From Blastocatellia bacterium (GTDB lineage Bacteria > Acidobacteriota > Blastocatellia > Pyrinomonadales > Pyrinomonadaceae), in NCBI GenBank assembly GCA_003168335.1, contig PMSM01000010.1, forward strand, positions 272,001-336,000: a stretch of 64,000 nucleotides of DNA, read 5' to 3'. The number at the start of each line of letters is the position of its first letter. Positions within the stretch are counted from its first letter, which is position 1. Under the pieces are notes generated by a model, which was not told the origin of the DNA, did not search any database, and saw only the letters and a list, made by a program, of their open reading frames with translations. Position numbers and translations under genes: made by a program. Shown here piece after piece: positions 52,548 to 61,220 of the stretch.

Positions 52548-54152
52548 TTAATCAGGTGGCGTAGCAGACGGTTTGGGTGAAGGCCTCAGACTCGGCATAG
52601 CCCCTGGAGGTGGCGGCTGTTCCGCTTTCACTACCGAGGGAGAAGACTTTGGCGTCGGCGATTCGCGCTGATTCGCATTCTGGCTATTACTGCCGGAAGT
52701 ATTGCTGTTGTCATTGGACCCAAAATTTCCCATCACAGTGCTTGACGGCAAGGCCTGGCCCACGTTCGCATTCGCGTTGGCATTGAGTTTTCCAGGACTC
52801 ACGCTGGAGGTGGGCTGGATACCGCGCTCGCTTTCGCCGGTCGGCGTGCCAGTCGCGCGCACGGGTTGGCTGTTAGGATCGGCAGCCAGTCCGGTCTGGC
52901 CCGGTGTCTGACCCTGAGTCTGGTTAGTCGGCGTCTGACTTGTGCCGCGCGTGAGTAGAAACACCACTCCAAAAACTGCGACCAGGACGATTGCCGCGGG
53001 CACCATAATGCGCCACGGGTTAAAGTTCGCCAGCGAAGACTGAGCGCCCTGCTGCCCGGCGGATGGCGGAGGCTCGTGACGTGCCTGGACCACGGTGACT
53101 TCATCACGAGGCTGTACTACTGTCACCTCATCGAGATCGTCCGCAGTTACAGAGACCGGCGCGTTTGCGACTGTGTCAGCGACTGACGGGGTTAGGGAAA
53201 CAGAATCGCCTGCGTCAGCGGCGGCTTGGGTCAGGGCTTCGGATAGATCACCTGCCGTTTGAAAACGATCCACCGGCTGCTTAGCCAGCGCTCGCTCGAT
53301 AAGTTTGTCGACCCTGGCCGGCAGGTCTGGGCGCGCCTCAAGTATCGACGGAGGCGGGTCCTGCACCTGCTTCATCATGATCACGGTCGGTGATTCACCG
53401 GTGAAAGGCACCCGCCCCGCGAGCATTTCATAGACGATTACGCCGAGCGAGTAAACGTCTGATCGAGCATCGATCGGTCCCGTTTGCGAGCATTGCTCGG
53501 GCGACATGTACTGCGGTGTCCCGAGCACGAGATTGGCCGCGGTTATGTCGTTATCACGCACGCCCTCCGGTTGTTGAATTTTGGCGATCCCAAAGTCCAG
53601 CACCTTCGCCCAATCGCCGCCGTTTGTCTGGGAGAGCATGATGTTGTCGCTCTTCAAATCGCGATGCACCACGCCTTCCTTATGTGCGGCATCCAGCGCC
53701 CCCGAAACCTGACGAGTGATTTCGACCGCACGGCTAAGCGGCATTGGGCCCTCGCTCCTGATGATGTCTTTGAGAGTACGGCCGTCGAGATATTCCATGA
53801 CGAGGAAGACGACGCCGTTTTCGGCTTCACCAAAATCAGTGACACTAACGGCGTGCGGATGTGAAATCCGAGAAGCCGCCTTGGCCTCGCGAGAAAAACG
53901 CGCCACCACGTCGTCGTCGCCGGCCAGAGACGGACGCAGGACTTTGATCGCGACAGTCTTGTCCATCATCACGTGTTTGCCGCGATAGACGGCGCCCATG
54001 CCGCCGCGCTTTATCAGTTGTGCGACCAGGTACTTCCCGGCGAGCGTCTGACCCACCAGCGGATCGTCGACACTCTGAAGCACCTCTGCATCAGCGGAGC
54101 ACAGCGTGGTAGTGTCCGAATATTCCTTGCCGCAAACAGGACAAACTTTCAT
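52548..54152 (-). CDS. Membrane Ser/Thr protein kinase (PknB type) with zinc ribbon
   Basis: 534 aa from ATG 54152. An N-terminal zinc ribbon (CPVCGKEYSDTTTLC) comes first. The Hanks-type kinase (about 45-310) has LIKRGGMGAVYRGKH, VAIKVLRP (Lys), HRDLKSDNIMLS, VLDFGIAKI and GTPQYMSPEQC. A membrane helix follows (IMVPAAIVLVAVFGVVFLL), then a low-complexity Ser/Asn/Pro/Thr-rich tail outside the membrane, rather than PASTA domains. The gene ends in Pro-rich sequence. It is a likely signal-transducing kinase. Confidence 0.93.
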   Translation of the reverse strand: MKVCPVCGKEYSDTTTLCSADAEVLQSVDDPLVGQTLAGKYLVAQLIKRGGMGAVYRGKHVMMDKTVAIKVLRPSLAGDDDVVARFSREAKAASRISHPHAVSVTDFGEAENGVVFLVMEYLDGRTLKDIIRSEGPMPLSRAVEITRQVSGALDAAHKEGVVHRDLKSDNIMLSQTNGGDWAKVLDFGIAKIQQPEGVRDNDITAANLVLGTPQYMSPEQCSQTGPIDARSDVYSLGVIVYEMLAGRVPFTGESPTVIMMKQVQDPPPSILEARPDLPARVDKLIERALAKQPVDRFQTAGDLSEALTQAAADAGDSVSLTPSVADTVANAPVSVTADDLDEVTVVQPRDEVTVVQARHEPPPSAGQQGAQSSLANFNPWRIMVPAAIVLVAVFGVVFLLTRGTSQTPTNQTQGQTPGQTGLAADPNSQPVRATGTPTGESERGIQPTSSVSPGKLNANANANVGQALPSSTVMGNFGSNDNSNTSGSNSQNANQRESPTPKSSPSVVKAEQPPPPGAMPSLRPSPKPSATPPD

Positions 54153-54261
54153 TTGATCGTCTTTCGTTCCTTGTTGTGCCAGCGTAACACAACGCTTTTG
54201 CGGCGAGCAAAGACGGAGGGTCAATGTGAATGTGAGGTCGCGCGTAGATCTAAAAAGCAAA

Positions 54262-54291
54262 AGCGAGCGCAGCTCGAAAGGCGCGCTCGCT
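54262..54291 (-). terminator. Terminator after atpE
   Basis: Stem AGCGAGCGC / GCGCTCGCT with a 12-base loop; on the minus strand the stem is followed by TTTTGCTTTTT, about 28 bases after the atpE stop. Confidence 0.65.
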
Positions 54292-54318
54292 CTTGTTTCG
54301 TCAGGTTGTCTGTGATGT

Positions 54319-54654
54319 CTAGCCGGCGATCGGTTTGACGACTGCAAAAACTACGAGCAGCGCAAAGAGCACGAGTGACTCGATCAGCGCCAGACCCAGA
54401 ATCATCATTGTCTGGATCTTCCCGGCTGCGCCCGGATTGCGTGCGGCTCCTTCGCAGGCAGCCGCGCCGATGCGTGACTGGCCAATCGCTCCCCCGAAAA
54501 CCGCGATCGCGAAACCAATGCCGGCTGCGATAGCGACGTAACCCTTGTAGCTGACGGCAGCCTCAGATGTCTGTGCGGCCGGCTGAGCTACGGCCGTCAT
54601 CGCGGCCATCAATACGCCCAGCACGGCAAAGGAAATCATTCTCAGTTTTTTCAT
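54319..54654 (-). CDS. atpE: F0F1 ATP synthase subunit c
   Basis: 111 aa from ATG 54654 (SD AGGAG). An extra signal-like helix (residues 1-25, FAVLGVLMAAMTAVAQ) precedes the two-helix hairpin YKGYVAIAAGIGFAIAVFGG to LGLALIESLVLFALLVVF. The ion-binding Glu is E92, followed by S93, and the N-terminal helix has Q59 in IGQSRIG. Gln plus Glu-Ser is part of the sodium-type signature, although F97 replaces the sodium-type Tyr. The gene follows atpB with a gap of about 290 bases. Confidence 0.95.
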   Translation of the reverse strand: MKKLRMISFAVLGVLMAAMTAVAQPAAQTSEAAVSYKGYVAIAAGIGFAIAVFGGAIGQSRIGAAACEGAARNPGAAGKIQTMMILGLALIESLVLFALLVVFAVVKPIAG

Positions 54655-54946
54655 TTCAGGTCTCCTAATCCGAAGTACCAAACTGATTACAGTAATAGAA
54701 ACTTCAGACCACTTAAGCATTTGGCGCGCACGAACGAAAGCAACACTCGGGTTGTATGATTTCGCCTGAATCCGGTATCCACCGCCCCTCAAACAACGGC
54801 GCTCCTGCGAAACAGACCCTTGGGGTTCACTAACCCTAAACTGGAATCACCGATTGCGCTTGGCCAATACACGCCTTACGTCCTTGCGTCCCAACGTGCG
54901 CCGCTGCGATTTGCGGCGTCGCTCGAAACGCGTAAATAAAGCCCTG

Positions 54947-55873
54947 CTAAGTAAGAATGGGAACCATGAACTCTTCGCTCTCATCTTCGGCGTGACCGTG
55001 CTCAGCGTGACCGTCATGCGGAGGATGTGAAACCTCGCTCAGATATAATTGCGACAAAAGTACAAAAACAAATGTTTGCACGACCGCAACGAACAACCCC
55101 AGTCCCATGAGGATCGGCACGGCGAGGTTCGGGACCGCGAATAAGGTCCATGGGGGCGCCAAGTGCGTAATCGAATCCATGACCTTTTCGTCGGCGAACA
55201 TGTTGCCGAAGAGACGAATTCCCAGCGACATTGGGCGGATGAGATTACTGATTATCTCAATAGGAAAAATGAGAGGCGCTATCCACCAGATCGGTCCTGC
55301 GAAATGTTTCAAGTGGCCGAAGAGGCCATTCTCTTTAATGCCAATGAAATTGTAGTAAACAAACGATGATATTCCGAGTGCGAAGGTCACGCTGGTCGCG
55401 GACGTCGGAGTCATGAACAACGGAAAGAACCCCATTAGATTCGACACCAAAATCAATACAGCGAAGGTCATCACGACAGGAAAGTACTGCAAGCCGTGCG
55501 GACCGACGATGTCTTCAAGCATGCTGCGTACTGCCAGCACCCCAACCTCCAGGGTCTGCTGTCCGTGCCCTGGCTCATCTTCTGAAAGCTTTCCTTTCAA
55601 GATCCAAATCAGAGCCACGCTCAGGATGCAGGCGATGACAAACATCACCGTATACCACGGGATCGCGTTTTCAGGAGTGTAGGGCCCAAACAGCGCTTCT
55701 GGCGTCGTGCCGAACTTCCCCAGGACCTTCGTCCAAACCTTGTGGGTGTAGTTCATTTCAAAGTTATAGGCCCACTCGCCAAAGTATTGGTTGACGAGCC
55801 TCACGATGATTGGCGCTTGCTCAACTTGTTCAGCGGCCTTCCCGGCTGGTTCGGTACTCAGAAGAAACATCAA
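54947..55873 (-). CDS. atpB: F0F1 ATP synthase subunit a
   Basis: 308 aa. Integral membrane subunit forming the ion half-channels. The essential Arg is in SLGIRLFGNMFAD; VMTFAVLILVSNLMGFFP and FVAVVQTFVFVLLSQLYLSE are the conserved helices. The N-terminus is longer than usual and the C-terminus is His-rich (HPPHDGHAEHGHAED). It overlaps the atpI stop by four bases. Confidence 0.96.
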   Translation of the reverse strand: MMFLLSTEPAGKAAEQVEQAPIIVRLVNQYFGEWAYNFEMNYTHKVWTKVLGKFGTTPEALFGPYTPENAIPWYTVMFVIACILSVALIWILKGKLSEDEPGHGQQTLEVGVLAVRSMLEDIVGPHGLQYFPVVMTFAVLILVSNLMGFFPLFMTPTSATSVTFALGISSFVYYNFIGIKENGLFGHLKHFAGPIWWIAPLIFPIEIISNLIRPMSLGIRLFGNMFADEKVMDSITHLAPPWTLFAVPNLAVPILMGLGLFVAVVQTFVFVLLSQLYLSEVSHPPHDGHAEHGHAEDESEEFMVPILT

Positions 55874-56304
55874 AGAGATTCCTCTCGACGAATGATTGCA
55901 AAATAGAACTGTCTAAAAGCTTCGACAAACAGCGCCGGCACGAAAGAACATAATCCGGCAAACATCGCCGGCAGCGATACCAGTCGCAGTTCATAAGCGG
56001 CGAACGCCGCTCCGGCAACCACGAAATAACGAATGATGTAACGCGATACGCCGGCACGCGGGCGCTCGTCTGTGCTCACCCTGAAGACGGCCGCGACCGA
56101 TGTTCGCAGCCAGTGATAGTTCAAAAGCGACAGCCCGCCGCCCAGCATCAACCCGGACGTGACGCGCCATGGCGCCAGCATCGTACCGGCAATAACAGCA
56201 AGCGCCACGCTGGCAATCATCGTGCGAAAGATACGCATTTCGAGCGCGCCGTTATCATCGCCGGCGAGTCCCTGAGCGCTCACACTGTTGACTATCTGAC
56301 TCAT
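55870..56304 (-). CDS. atpI: ATP synthase protein I-like
   Basis: A 144-aa protein with four membrane helices (MIASVALAVIAGTMLAPWRV, VTSGLMLGGGLSLLNYHWL, FVVAGAAFAAYELRL, FAGLCSFVPALFVEAF). The position before atpB and the four-helix topology fit AtpI, an accessory of c-ring assembly. Sequence similarity in this family is weak, so the name rests partly on context. Confidence 0.75.
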   Translation of the reverse strand: MSQIVNSVSAQGLAGDDNGALEMRIFRTMIASVALAVIAGTMLAPWRVTSGLMLGGGLSLLNYHWLRTSVAAVFRVSTDERPRAGVSRYIIRYFVVAGAAFAAYELRLVSLPAMFAGLCSFVPALFVEAFRQFYFAIIRREESL

Positions 56305-56330
56305 GAATTAAGCGGAGGATTTTACATGGC

Positions 56331-56356
56331 GTAGCGCAAGTTGCCAACTTGCGCCA
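56331..56356. repeat. GCAAGTTG palindrome
   Basis: Arms GCGCAAGTTG and CAACTTGCGC around a single base, 26 bases before the atpI start; same family as 59201-59268. Confidence 0.7.
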
Positions 56357-56374
56357 CAGGTTTGAGTGGGCTCC

Positions 56375-57424
56375 CTATCGCAACTGCCTCGGTGGCGGCG
56401 GCTTGGTCGAATCATCAGAGTGGTCCTTAGCGCCCGACTCCGTAAACATCTCCTTGATTGTGCCCACGGCCGAAAGCATGCTCGACGTCTCAACCGGCAT
56501 GAAGATCACTTTGGCGTTGTTGCTCTTGGTCATGTCGCGCAGGCTTTCGATGTAGCGCGTCGTGATCAGATACTGCGCCGGATTGCCGTGATCTTGCATT
56601 GCCTGGGCGACCTGGGTAATCGCCTGAGCCTCTGCTTCGGCCTGTCGCAACCGCGCCTGCGCCAGTCCCTCGGCCTGCAAAATGTTCGACTGTTTCTCGC
56701 CTTCTGAACGAGTCACAGCGGCTTGTTTCTCACCTTCAGCCCTCGTGATTGCAGCCTGACGCTCGCCTTCCGCCTGCAACACCAGCGCCCGGCGATTGCG
56801 CTCGGCAGTCATCTGTTTCTCCATCGTGACGCGCACGTCTTCCGGAGGATCTATGTTCTTTACGTCGACGCGCGTAACCTTTACGCCCCACTTGTCCGTG
56901 GCTTCATCGAGAATCAAACGCAGCTTCCCGTTTATCTGGTCGCGCTGTGAAAGAGTGTGATCCAGGTCCATGTCGCCCATCACGGCGCGCATACCGGTGA
57001 TCGTCAGCTGCACGATACCGCCCACCAGGTCATTCATCTCGTAAACCGCTTTGACGGGATCAGTGATTTGCCAATAAACGACCGAGTCGACGTGAATCGT
57101 TACGTTGTCGCGAGTGATCACCGGCTGCGGTGGCAGGTCGAGGTACTGTTCGCGCAAATCGATCGAGGTGACGCCCCCGCGCGTGTTGGTCCAATAGACG
57201 GCGCGCGCCTTGTCGAGGAACGGCACGAAGATATTCAGGCCGCTGGCGGCGACGCGACTGAATCGCCCCAACCGCTCAACTAACATCACGCTTGCTTGCG
57301 GCACAATCTTAATCGTCTTGGCCCCGATAATCAGCAGCACTATGCCGATGAAGAAGAGAACGAAGATTAGCAGAAAGGCGGCCACTCCCTCAGTCTGCAA
57401 CAGAAACAAGGACCCAAACGACAT
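56375..57424 (-). CDS. SPFH/band 7 protein (paraslipin, QmcA-like)
   Basis: 349 aa from ATG 57424 with an excellent SD (GGAGGT). One N-terminal membrane helix (LIFVLFFIGIVLLIIGAK), then the band 7 domain (VERLGRFSRVAASGLNIFVP, DVKNIDPPEDVRVTMEKQM) and a long Ala/Glu/Arg-rich coiled coil (EGERQAAITRAEGEKQAAVT). Such proteins organise membrane microdomains and control proteases. No NfeD gene is next to it. Confidence 0.93.
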   Translation of the reverse strand: MSFGSLFLLQTEGVAAFLLIFVLFFIGIVLLIIGAKTIKIVPQASVMLVERLGRFSRVAASGLNIFVPFLDKARAVYWTNTRGGVTSIDLREQYLDLPPQPVITRDNVTIHVDSVVYWQITDPVKAVYEMNDLVGGIVQLTITGMRAVMGDMDLDHTLSQRDQINGKLRLILDEATDKWGVKVTRVDVKNIDPPEDVRVTMEKQMTAERNRRALVLQAEGERQAAITRAEGEKQAAVTRSEGEKQSNILQAEGLAQARLRQAEAEAQAITQVAQAMQDHGNPAQYLITTRYIESLRDMTKSNNAKVIFMPVETSSMLSAVGTIKEMFTESGAKDHSDDSTKPPPPRQLR

Positions 57425-57488
57425 AGCGCACCTCCGACGAACCTGACTCGGAACTTGAGGCGCAACTATAACGAAAGCCGCGCGGTTC

Positions 57489-57506
57489 GACAAACTCTAG
57501 CTTGTC
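57489..57506. repeat. GACAAACT palindrome overlapping amidase stop
   Basis: GACAAACTCTAGCTTGTC; the amidase stop codon TAG (57497-57499, minus strand) lies in its middle. Confidence 0.65.
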
Positions 57507-59023
57507 GGACAAAGCTGCCAGCCACCGAGGGCCTCTTCGATAACCGCGGCCGCCGCCAACGCGGTTTGTTCTTCGAAAGGGCGACCGATAATTTGTACAC
57601 CGATTGGCAAACCTTCCGCGGAGCACCCCGCGGGCACGACGACACTCGGTAGTCCGAATACGTTGAACGTCTGTGAGTAACTAAAGGCGCGGAACACGCT
57701 GATCAATTGGCCGTTGACTTCCACTCTCTGTGCGCCATGTTCGAATGCCGGTGTAGATCCGACAGGAGCCAGAATTAAGGGCGTCGTTTTCATCCATCGC
57801 AGAAGATCTTCGCGCCGGCGCTCGCGCTCAAACACAGCAGCCGCGATTTTTTCAGCCCTGGTTATTTTGCCTGCAAGATTGGCTTCATCCTCACGGCCGC
57901 GAAGGAAGGGTGAGACCTGTGGCCCGGCTTCGTCTTCCCTGTCCCGATAAAACTCTCGGAGTTGCTCGGTCACCGCAGCTGAGAACAGATCGATCCAAAG
58001 CGCGGAGCTGCGCGGAATGCCCGGCGGACTTGCTTCACTGATTTCGAGACCGGCGTCGCCCAGAGCTTTCGCCGCGGCGGCGACAGCATTGCGGGTTTGG
58101 TCGGTTACAGGCGCAATTCCATCGTCTGTGTACCACGCGACTCGCAATCCACGCAGCGCGGCCGCCCCCTCGCCCGGCGAAGATGCCCGATCAATGAGAC
58201 CAGAGGGGAGTGGGTCAGCAATCACTTTGAATAGCAGGGCAAGGTCTGCAACTGTCCGAGCCATCGGTCCGATGCAAGCTCCGAGTGACGACAGTCCGGT
58301 AGCGCTCGGAGTGTGACCATCCATCGGCACGCGTCCGGTCGTCGGCTTCAATCCCACGATGCCGCAGAAATGTGCGGGCACGCGAATCGATCCGGAAAGA
58401 TCGCTGCCAATCCCTGCCGGCGAAAGACACGCGGCGATCGCTGCCGCCTCGCCACCGCTCGAACCTCCCGGTGTGCGATCAAGATCCTGCGGATTGTTTG
58501 TGCGACCGAAGACCGGATTATTTGTTTCATACGCGATAGCCATCTCTGGCGTGTTCGTCTTACCAAGGATGATCGCGCCCGCTGCCTTCAGACGGGCCAC
58601 CGTGGTCGCATCACGATCCGGAATGTAATTCTTGCGCAGACGAGACCCACTGGTTGTCCGTAAACCCTCGGTGTCGATCGTGTCTTTCACGGTAAGCGGC
58701 ACGCCGTGCAAAAAACCAACTTCCTTGCCGCTCATCTGGTCTGCTTCTGCGGCACGAGCCTGAGCCGGAATGTCGGGTGCAATCGTCACGATCGCATTGA
58801 GCATCGGGTTGAGGCGCTCGATTCTCCGCAAGTGTGCTGCGACAACTTCAACGGGCGATACCGCGCGCGATTGAATCAAGGCAGCGAGTTCGGTTGCCGA
58901 TTTTGTTGTTAGTTCTTCTGACAGTTCCGATACCTCGATACATTTAGTAGTTAAGCTCCGGAGGAGCGAAATGTTTATAGCACCTGGCAAATCAAAGAGA
59001 ACTCCAGCTCCTGAGGAGCGCAT
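57497..59023 (-). CDS. Amidase-signature-family hydrolase
   Basis: 508 aa if read from ATG 59023. Catalytic Ser-cisSer-Lys: VPLTVKDTIDTEG (Lys), RTPGGSSGGEAAAIA (cis-Ser) and GIGSDLSGSIRVPA (nucleophile Ser). It could hydrolyse aliphatic or aryl amides. A GatA role is unlikely without gatB/gatC and with this C-terminus. Both ends overlap mobile repeats: the first about 25 codons run through a REPIN-like element, and the last codons and stop lie in a GACAAACT palindrome. The true start may be downstream (a CTG at about 58924 preceded by GAGGT), so the N-terminus is uncertain. Confidence 0.85.
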   Translation of the reverse strand: MRSSGAGVLFDLPGAINISLLRSLTTKCIEVSELSEELTTKSATELAALIQSRAVSPVEVVAAHLRRIERLNPMLNAIVTIAPDIPAQARAAEADQMSGKEVGFLHGVPLTVKDTIDTEGLRTTSGSRLRKNYIPDRDATTVARLKAAGAIILGKTNTPEMAIAYETNNPVFGRTNNPQDLDRTPGGSSGGEAAAIAACLSPAGIGSDLSGSIRVPAHFCGIVGLKPTTGRVPMDGHTPSATGLSSLGACIGPMARTVADLALLFKVIADPLPSGLIDRASSPGEGAAALRGLRVAWYTDDGIAPVTDQTRNAVAAAAKALGDAGLEISEASPPGIPRSSALWIDLFSAAVTEQLREFYRDREDEAGPQVSPFLRGREDEANLAGKITRAEKIAAAVFERERRREDLLRWMKTTPLILAPVGSTPAFEHGAQRVEVNGQLISVFRAFSYSQTFNVFGLPSVVVPAGCSAEGLPIGVQIIGRPFEEQTALAAAAVIEEALGGWQLCPTS

Positions 59024-59100
59024 GGTTCCGCCGCTCCTAAAGGAGCTTTGAAGAACGAGTCAGGCCCCGGAACTATAAACATTTCGCGCCTAACGGCGCT
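58955..59100. repeat. REPIN-like element with ACATTTCGC hairpins, second copy
   Basis: Left end GCTCCGGAGGAGC then GAAATGTTTATAG; two inner hairpins GCTCCTGAGGAGC (59007-59019) and CGCTCCTAAAGGAGC (59032-59046); right end CTATAAACATTTCGC followed by GCCTAACGGCGCT. Same design as 16326-16472. Confidence 0.85.
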
Positions 59101-59200
59101 GGGGCATGTGCTCCTATTCCAGAGCTGTCCCAGGGATCTTCCCAGAGCACTTCTTGACACTCTTGCAAGCGCGCAATTAGACTCGCCTTCTCTTAAATAT

Positions 59201-59268
59201 GTAGCGCAAGTTGTTAACTTGCGTAGTCATTTCATACCAACAAGGGCAAGTTAGCAACTTACCCTACA
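59201..59268. repeat. Paired GCAAGTTG palindromes before mdh
   Basis: GCGCAAGTTGTTAACTTGCG at 59204-59223 and an inverted, degenerate partner GGCAAGTTAGCAACTTACC at 59246-59264, flanked by GTAG and CTAC. Confidence 0.75.
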
Positions 59269-59284
59269 ACAAAGGATTGGACTA

Positions 59285-60217
59285 ATGGGATCACGAAAAA
59301 AAATCACCGTAGTCGGCGCGGGTAACGTCGGCGCGACTGCCGCGCACTGGCTGGCGGCGAAAGAACTGGGCGACATAGTGCTGGTTGATATTGTGGAAGG
59401 CGTGCCGCAAGGCAAGGCCCTGGATTTGGCCGAAGCCGCACCGGTCGAAGGCTTTGACGTACGCTTGATCGGAACGAATAGCTACGAAGAGACCGCCGGT
59501 TCTGATATCGCAATTATCACCGCGGGATTGGCGCGCAAGCCGGGAATGAGCCGCGACGATTTGCTGCGCACCAACGCTGACATCGTCGGCAAAGTCGTGG
59601 ACGAGATCGTCAAGCGTTCGCCGGACTCGATTCTGATCATCGTTTCAAACCCGCTCGATGCGATGTGCCAGGTAGCGCTGAGGCGTTCTGGTTTTCCCAA
59701 ACATCGGGTGATCGGAATGGCGGGAGTGCTTGATTCCGCGCGCATGCGTTGCTTTCTCGCGGAAGCTTTGGATGTTTCAGTTGAAAATGTGACCGCGTTC
59801 GTTCTCGGCGGCCACGGCGATACGATGGTGCCGCTGCCTCGTTACTCGACCTGCGCCGGCATTCCGATTACCGAACTGCTGTCAAAAGAACAGATCGACG
59901 CGATCGTGAAGCGGACCGCCGGCGGTGGCGCCGAGATCGTGAATCTGCTGAAGACAGGATCGGCGTATTACGCGCCGTCGGCTGCGGCGGCCGAGATGGC
60001 TGAATCGATTTTAAAAGACAAGAAAAAAATTCTGCCGTGCTGTGCTTATCTGGAAGGAGAGTACGGCATCAATGGTCTCTACGTCGGAGTTCCCTGCAAA
60101 CTCGGCGCGCGTGGGCTCGAACAGGTTATCGAGATTACGTTGACGGCGGAAGAGCGCATCGCTTTGCAAAAGAGCGCGGCGGCGGTGCAGGAACTGATCG
60201 ATATTTTGGGAATCTAG
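59285..60217 (+). CDS. mdh: Malate dehydrogenase (LDH-like type)
   Basis: 310 aa. Rossmann start [19 protein letters not shown] with D in LVDIVEGVP for NAD binding, [15 protein letters not shown] with the substrate arginines, VSNPLDAM, and the catalytic His in [16 protein letters not shown]. It oxidises malate to oxaloacetate in the TCA cycle. SD AAAGGA precedes the ATG. sdhB and sdhA lie nearby on the other strand. Confidence 0.97.
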   Translation: MGSRKKITVVGAGNVGATAAHWLAAKELGDIVLVDIVEGVPQGKALDLAEAAPVEGFDVRLIGTNSYEETAGSDIAIITAGLARKPGMSRDDLLRTNADIVGKVVDEIVKRSPDSILIIVSNPLDAMCQVALRRSGFPKHRVIGMAGVLDSARMRCFLAEALDVSVENVTAFVLGGHGDTMVPLPRYSTCAGIPITELLSKEQIDAIVKRTAGGGAEIVNLLKTGSAYYAPSAAAAEMAESILKDKKKILPCCAYLEGEYGINGLYVGVPCKLGARGLEQVIEITLTAEERIALQKSAAAVQELIDILGI

Positions 60218-60243
60218 TACGGACTTGGATATCTTTGTGGAAA

Positions 60244-61140
60244 TTACTTTGGGATCAGGAGAGCGGAGAGAGTCGGCCGAGTCATCAGTAAAGTCCTTTG
60301 CTTTCTGAGTTCCATTGTTCTTTGGTAAACTCCAAATGAGAAAACTGAGATCATAATAATGCTCAAGACAACCGCGCCTAGCGAAAGAATCACAGTAAGC
60401 CGGATATAAGACTGTTTTGCTTTGGTCCTTATCAGTTCCGAAAAAATTACCACCGCAAAGAGAATCCAAGGGAACATGGCCCAGGAAAACCAATAAAGGA
60501 ACCCTTGTACAAATGCGCCTTTCAAAACAAAAGCGGGAAACAAGCCAAATACTATTGTGATGGCCGGAGCTAGTACTAAGACAAACGATTTCCAGATAGG
60601 AATCGTTTTCTGCCTGATAGAGCCAATTAGATAAATGATTGGTGTTACCAGCAAAGACAAAACCAACCAGATAAAAAACAGGGATTCGTCCAACGGACCT
60701 CCAAGCAAACGCCAATAAACAAATGAAGGAAGAAAATCGACTCCAATATAAGCCGGAAGCCGGGTAATCATGTATAGCGCGCCAAACAATCCGGCAATCA
60801 ACAGCGGCACCAATCCAACCCACCTGTTCAGCGCGCCTGTGAATAGGTAGCCAGCGAACGCGGCAATTGATAAGAGGAACAAATTTAAGAAAATCTTATC
60901 ATCGAGCCGCCAACTCCCATAAAGGGCGCGCTCGATTGACAATGCAAGTTCGGGGTTAAAGACTTTATAAATCAAACGACTCCCGCACATATAACACGCG
61001 CCCAAGTTGCCGAAAAAGAAAGCTATGATTGAAGAGAAAACGCAGATTGCCACACAACCGCTGGCTAACAGCGGACTCCTGATAACTCTTGAGTCATGAT
61101 TTGAATCCGAATGCTGCGCAGTCAATTGGGAATCACTCAT
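60244..61140 (-). CDS. AT-rich multi-helix membrane protein of unknown function
   Basis: 298 aa with about seven hydrophobic segments (LASGCVAICVFSSIIAFFFG, LFLLSIAAFAGYLFTGAL, WVGLVPLLIAGLFGALYMI, LFFIWLVLSLLVTPIIYLI, FVLVLAPAITIVFGLFPAF and others). No recognised family. Composition is visibly more AT-rich than mdh and sdhB on either side, with more Ile, Phe and Lys, which suggests recent transfer. It ends 26 bases after the mdh stop, convergent with it. Confidence 0.7.
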   Translation of the reverse strand: MSDSQLTAQHSDSNHDSRVIRSPLLASGCVAICVFSSIIAFFFGNLGACYMCGSRLIYKVFNPELALSIERALYGSWRLDDKIFLNLFLLSIAAFAGYLFTGALNRWVGLVPLLIAGLFGALYMITRLPAYIGVDFLPSFVYWRLLGGPLDESLFFIWLVLSLLVTPIIYLIGSIRQKTIPIWKSFVLVLAPAITIVFGLFPAFVLKGAFVQGFLYWFSWAMFPWILFAVVIFSELIRTKAKQSYIRLTVILSLGAVVLSIIMISVFSFGVYQRTMELRKQRTLLMTRPTLSALLIPK

Positions 61141-61220
61141 CTTTCTTTAGATGTTGGGCAAGCGACCTGTCCTCTTCAAAGGAGGGTATTTTCGATGGAA
61201 CACAATTCCTTTGCCAGCGG

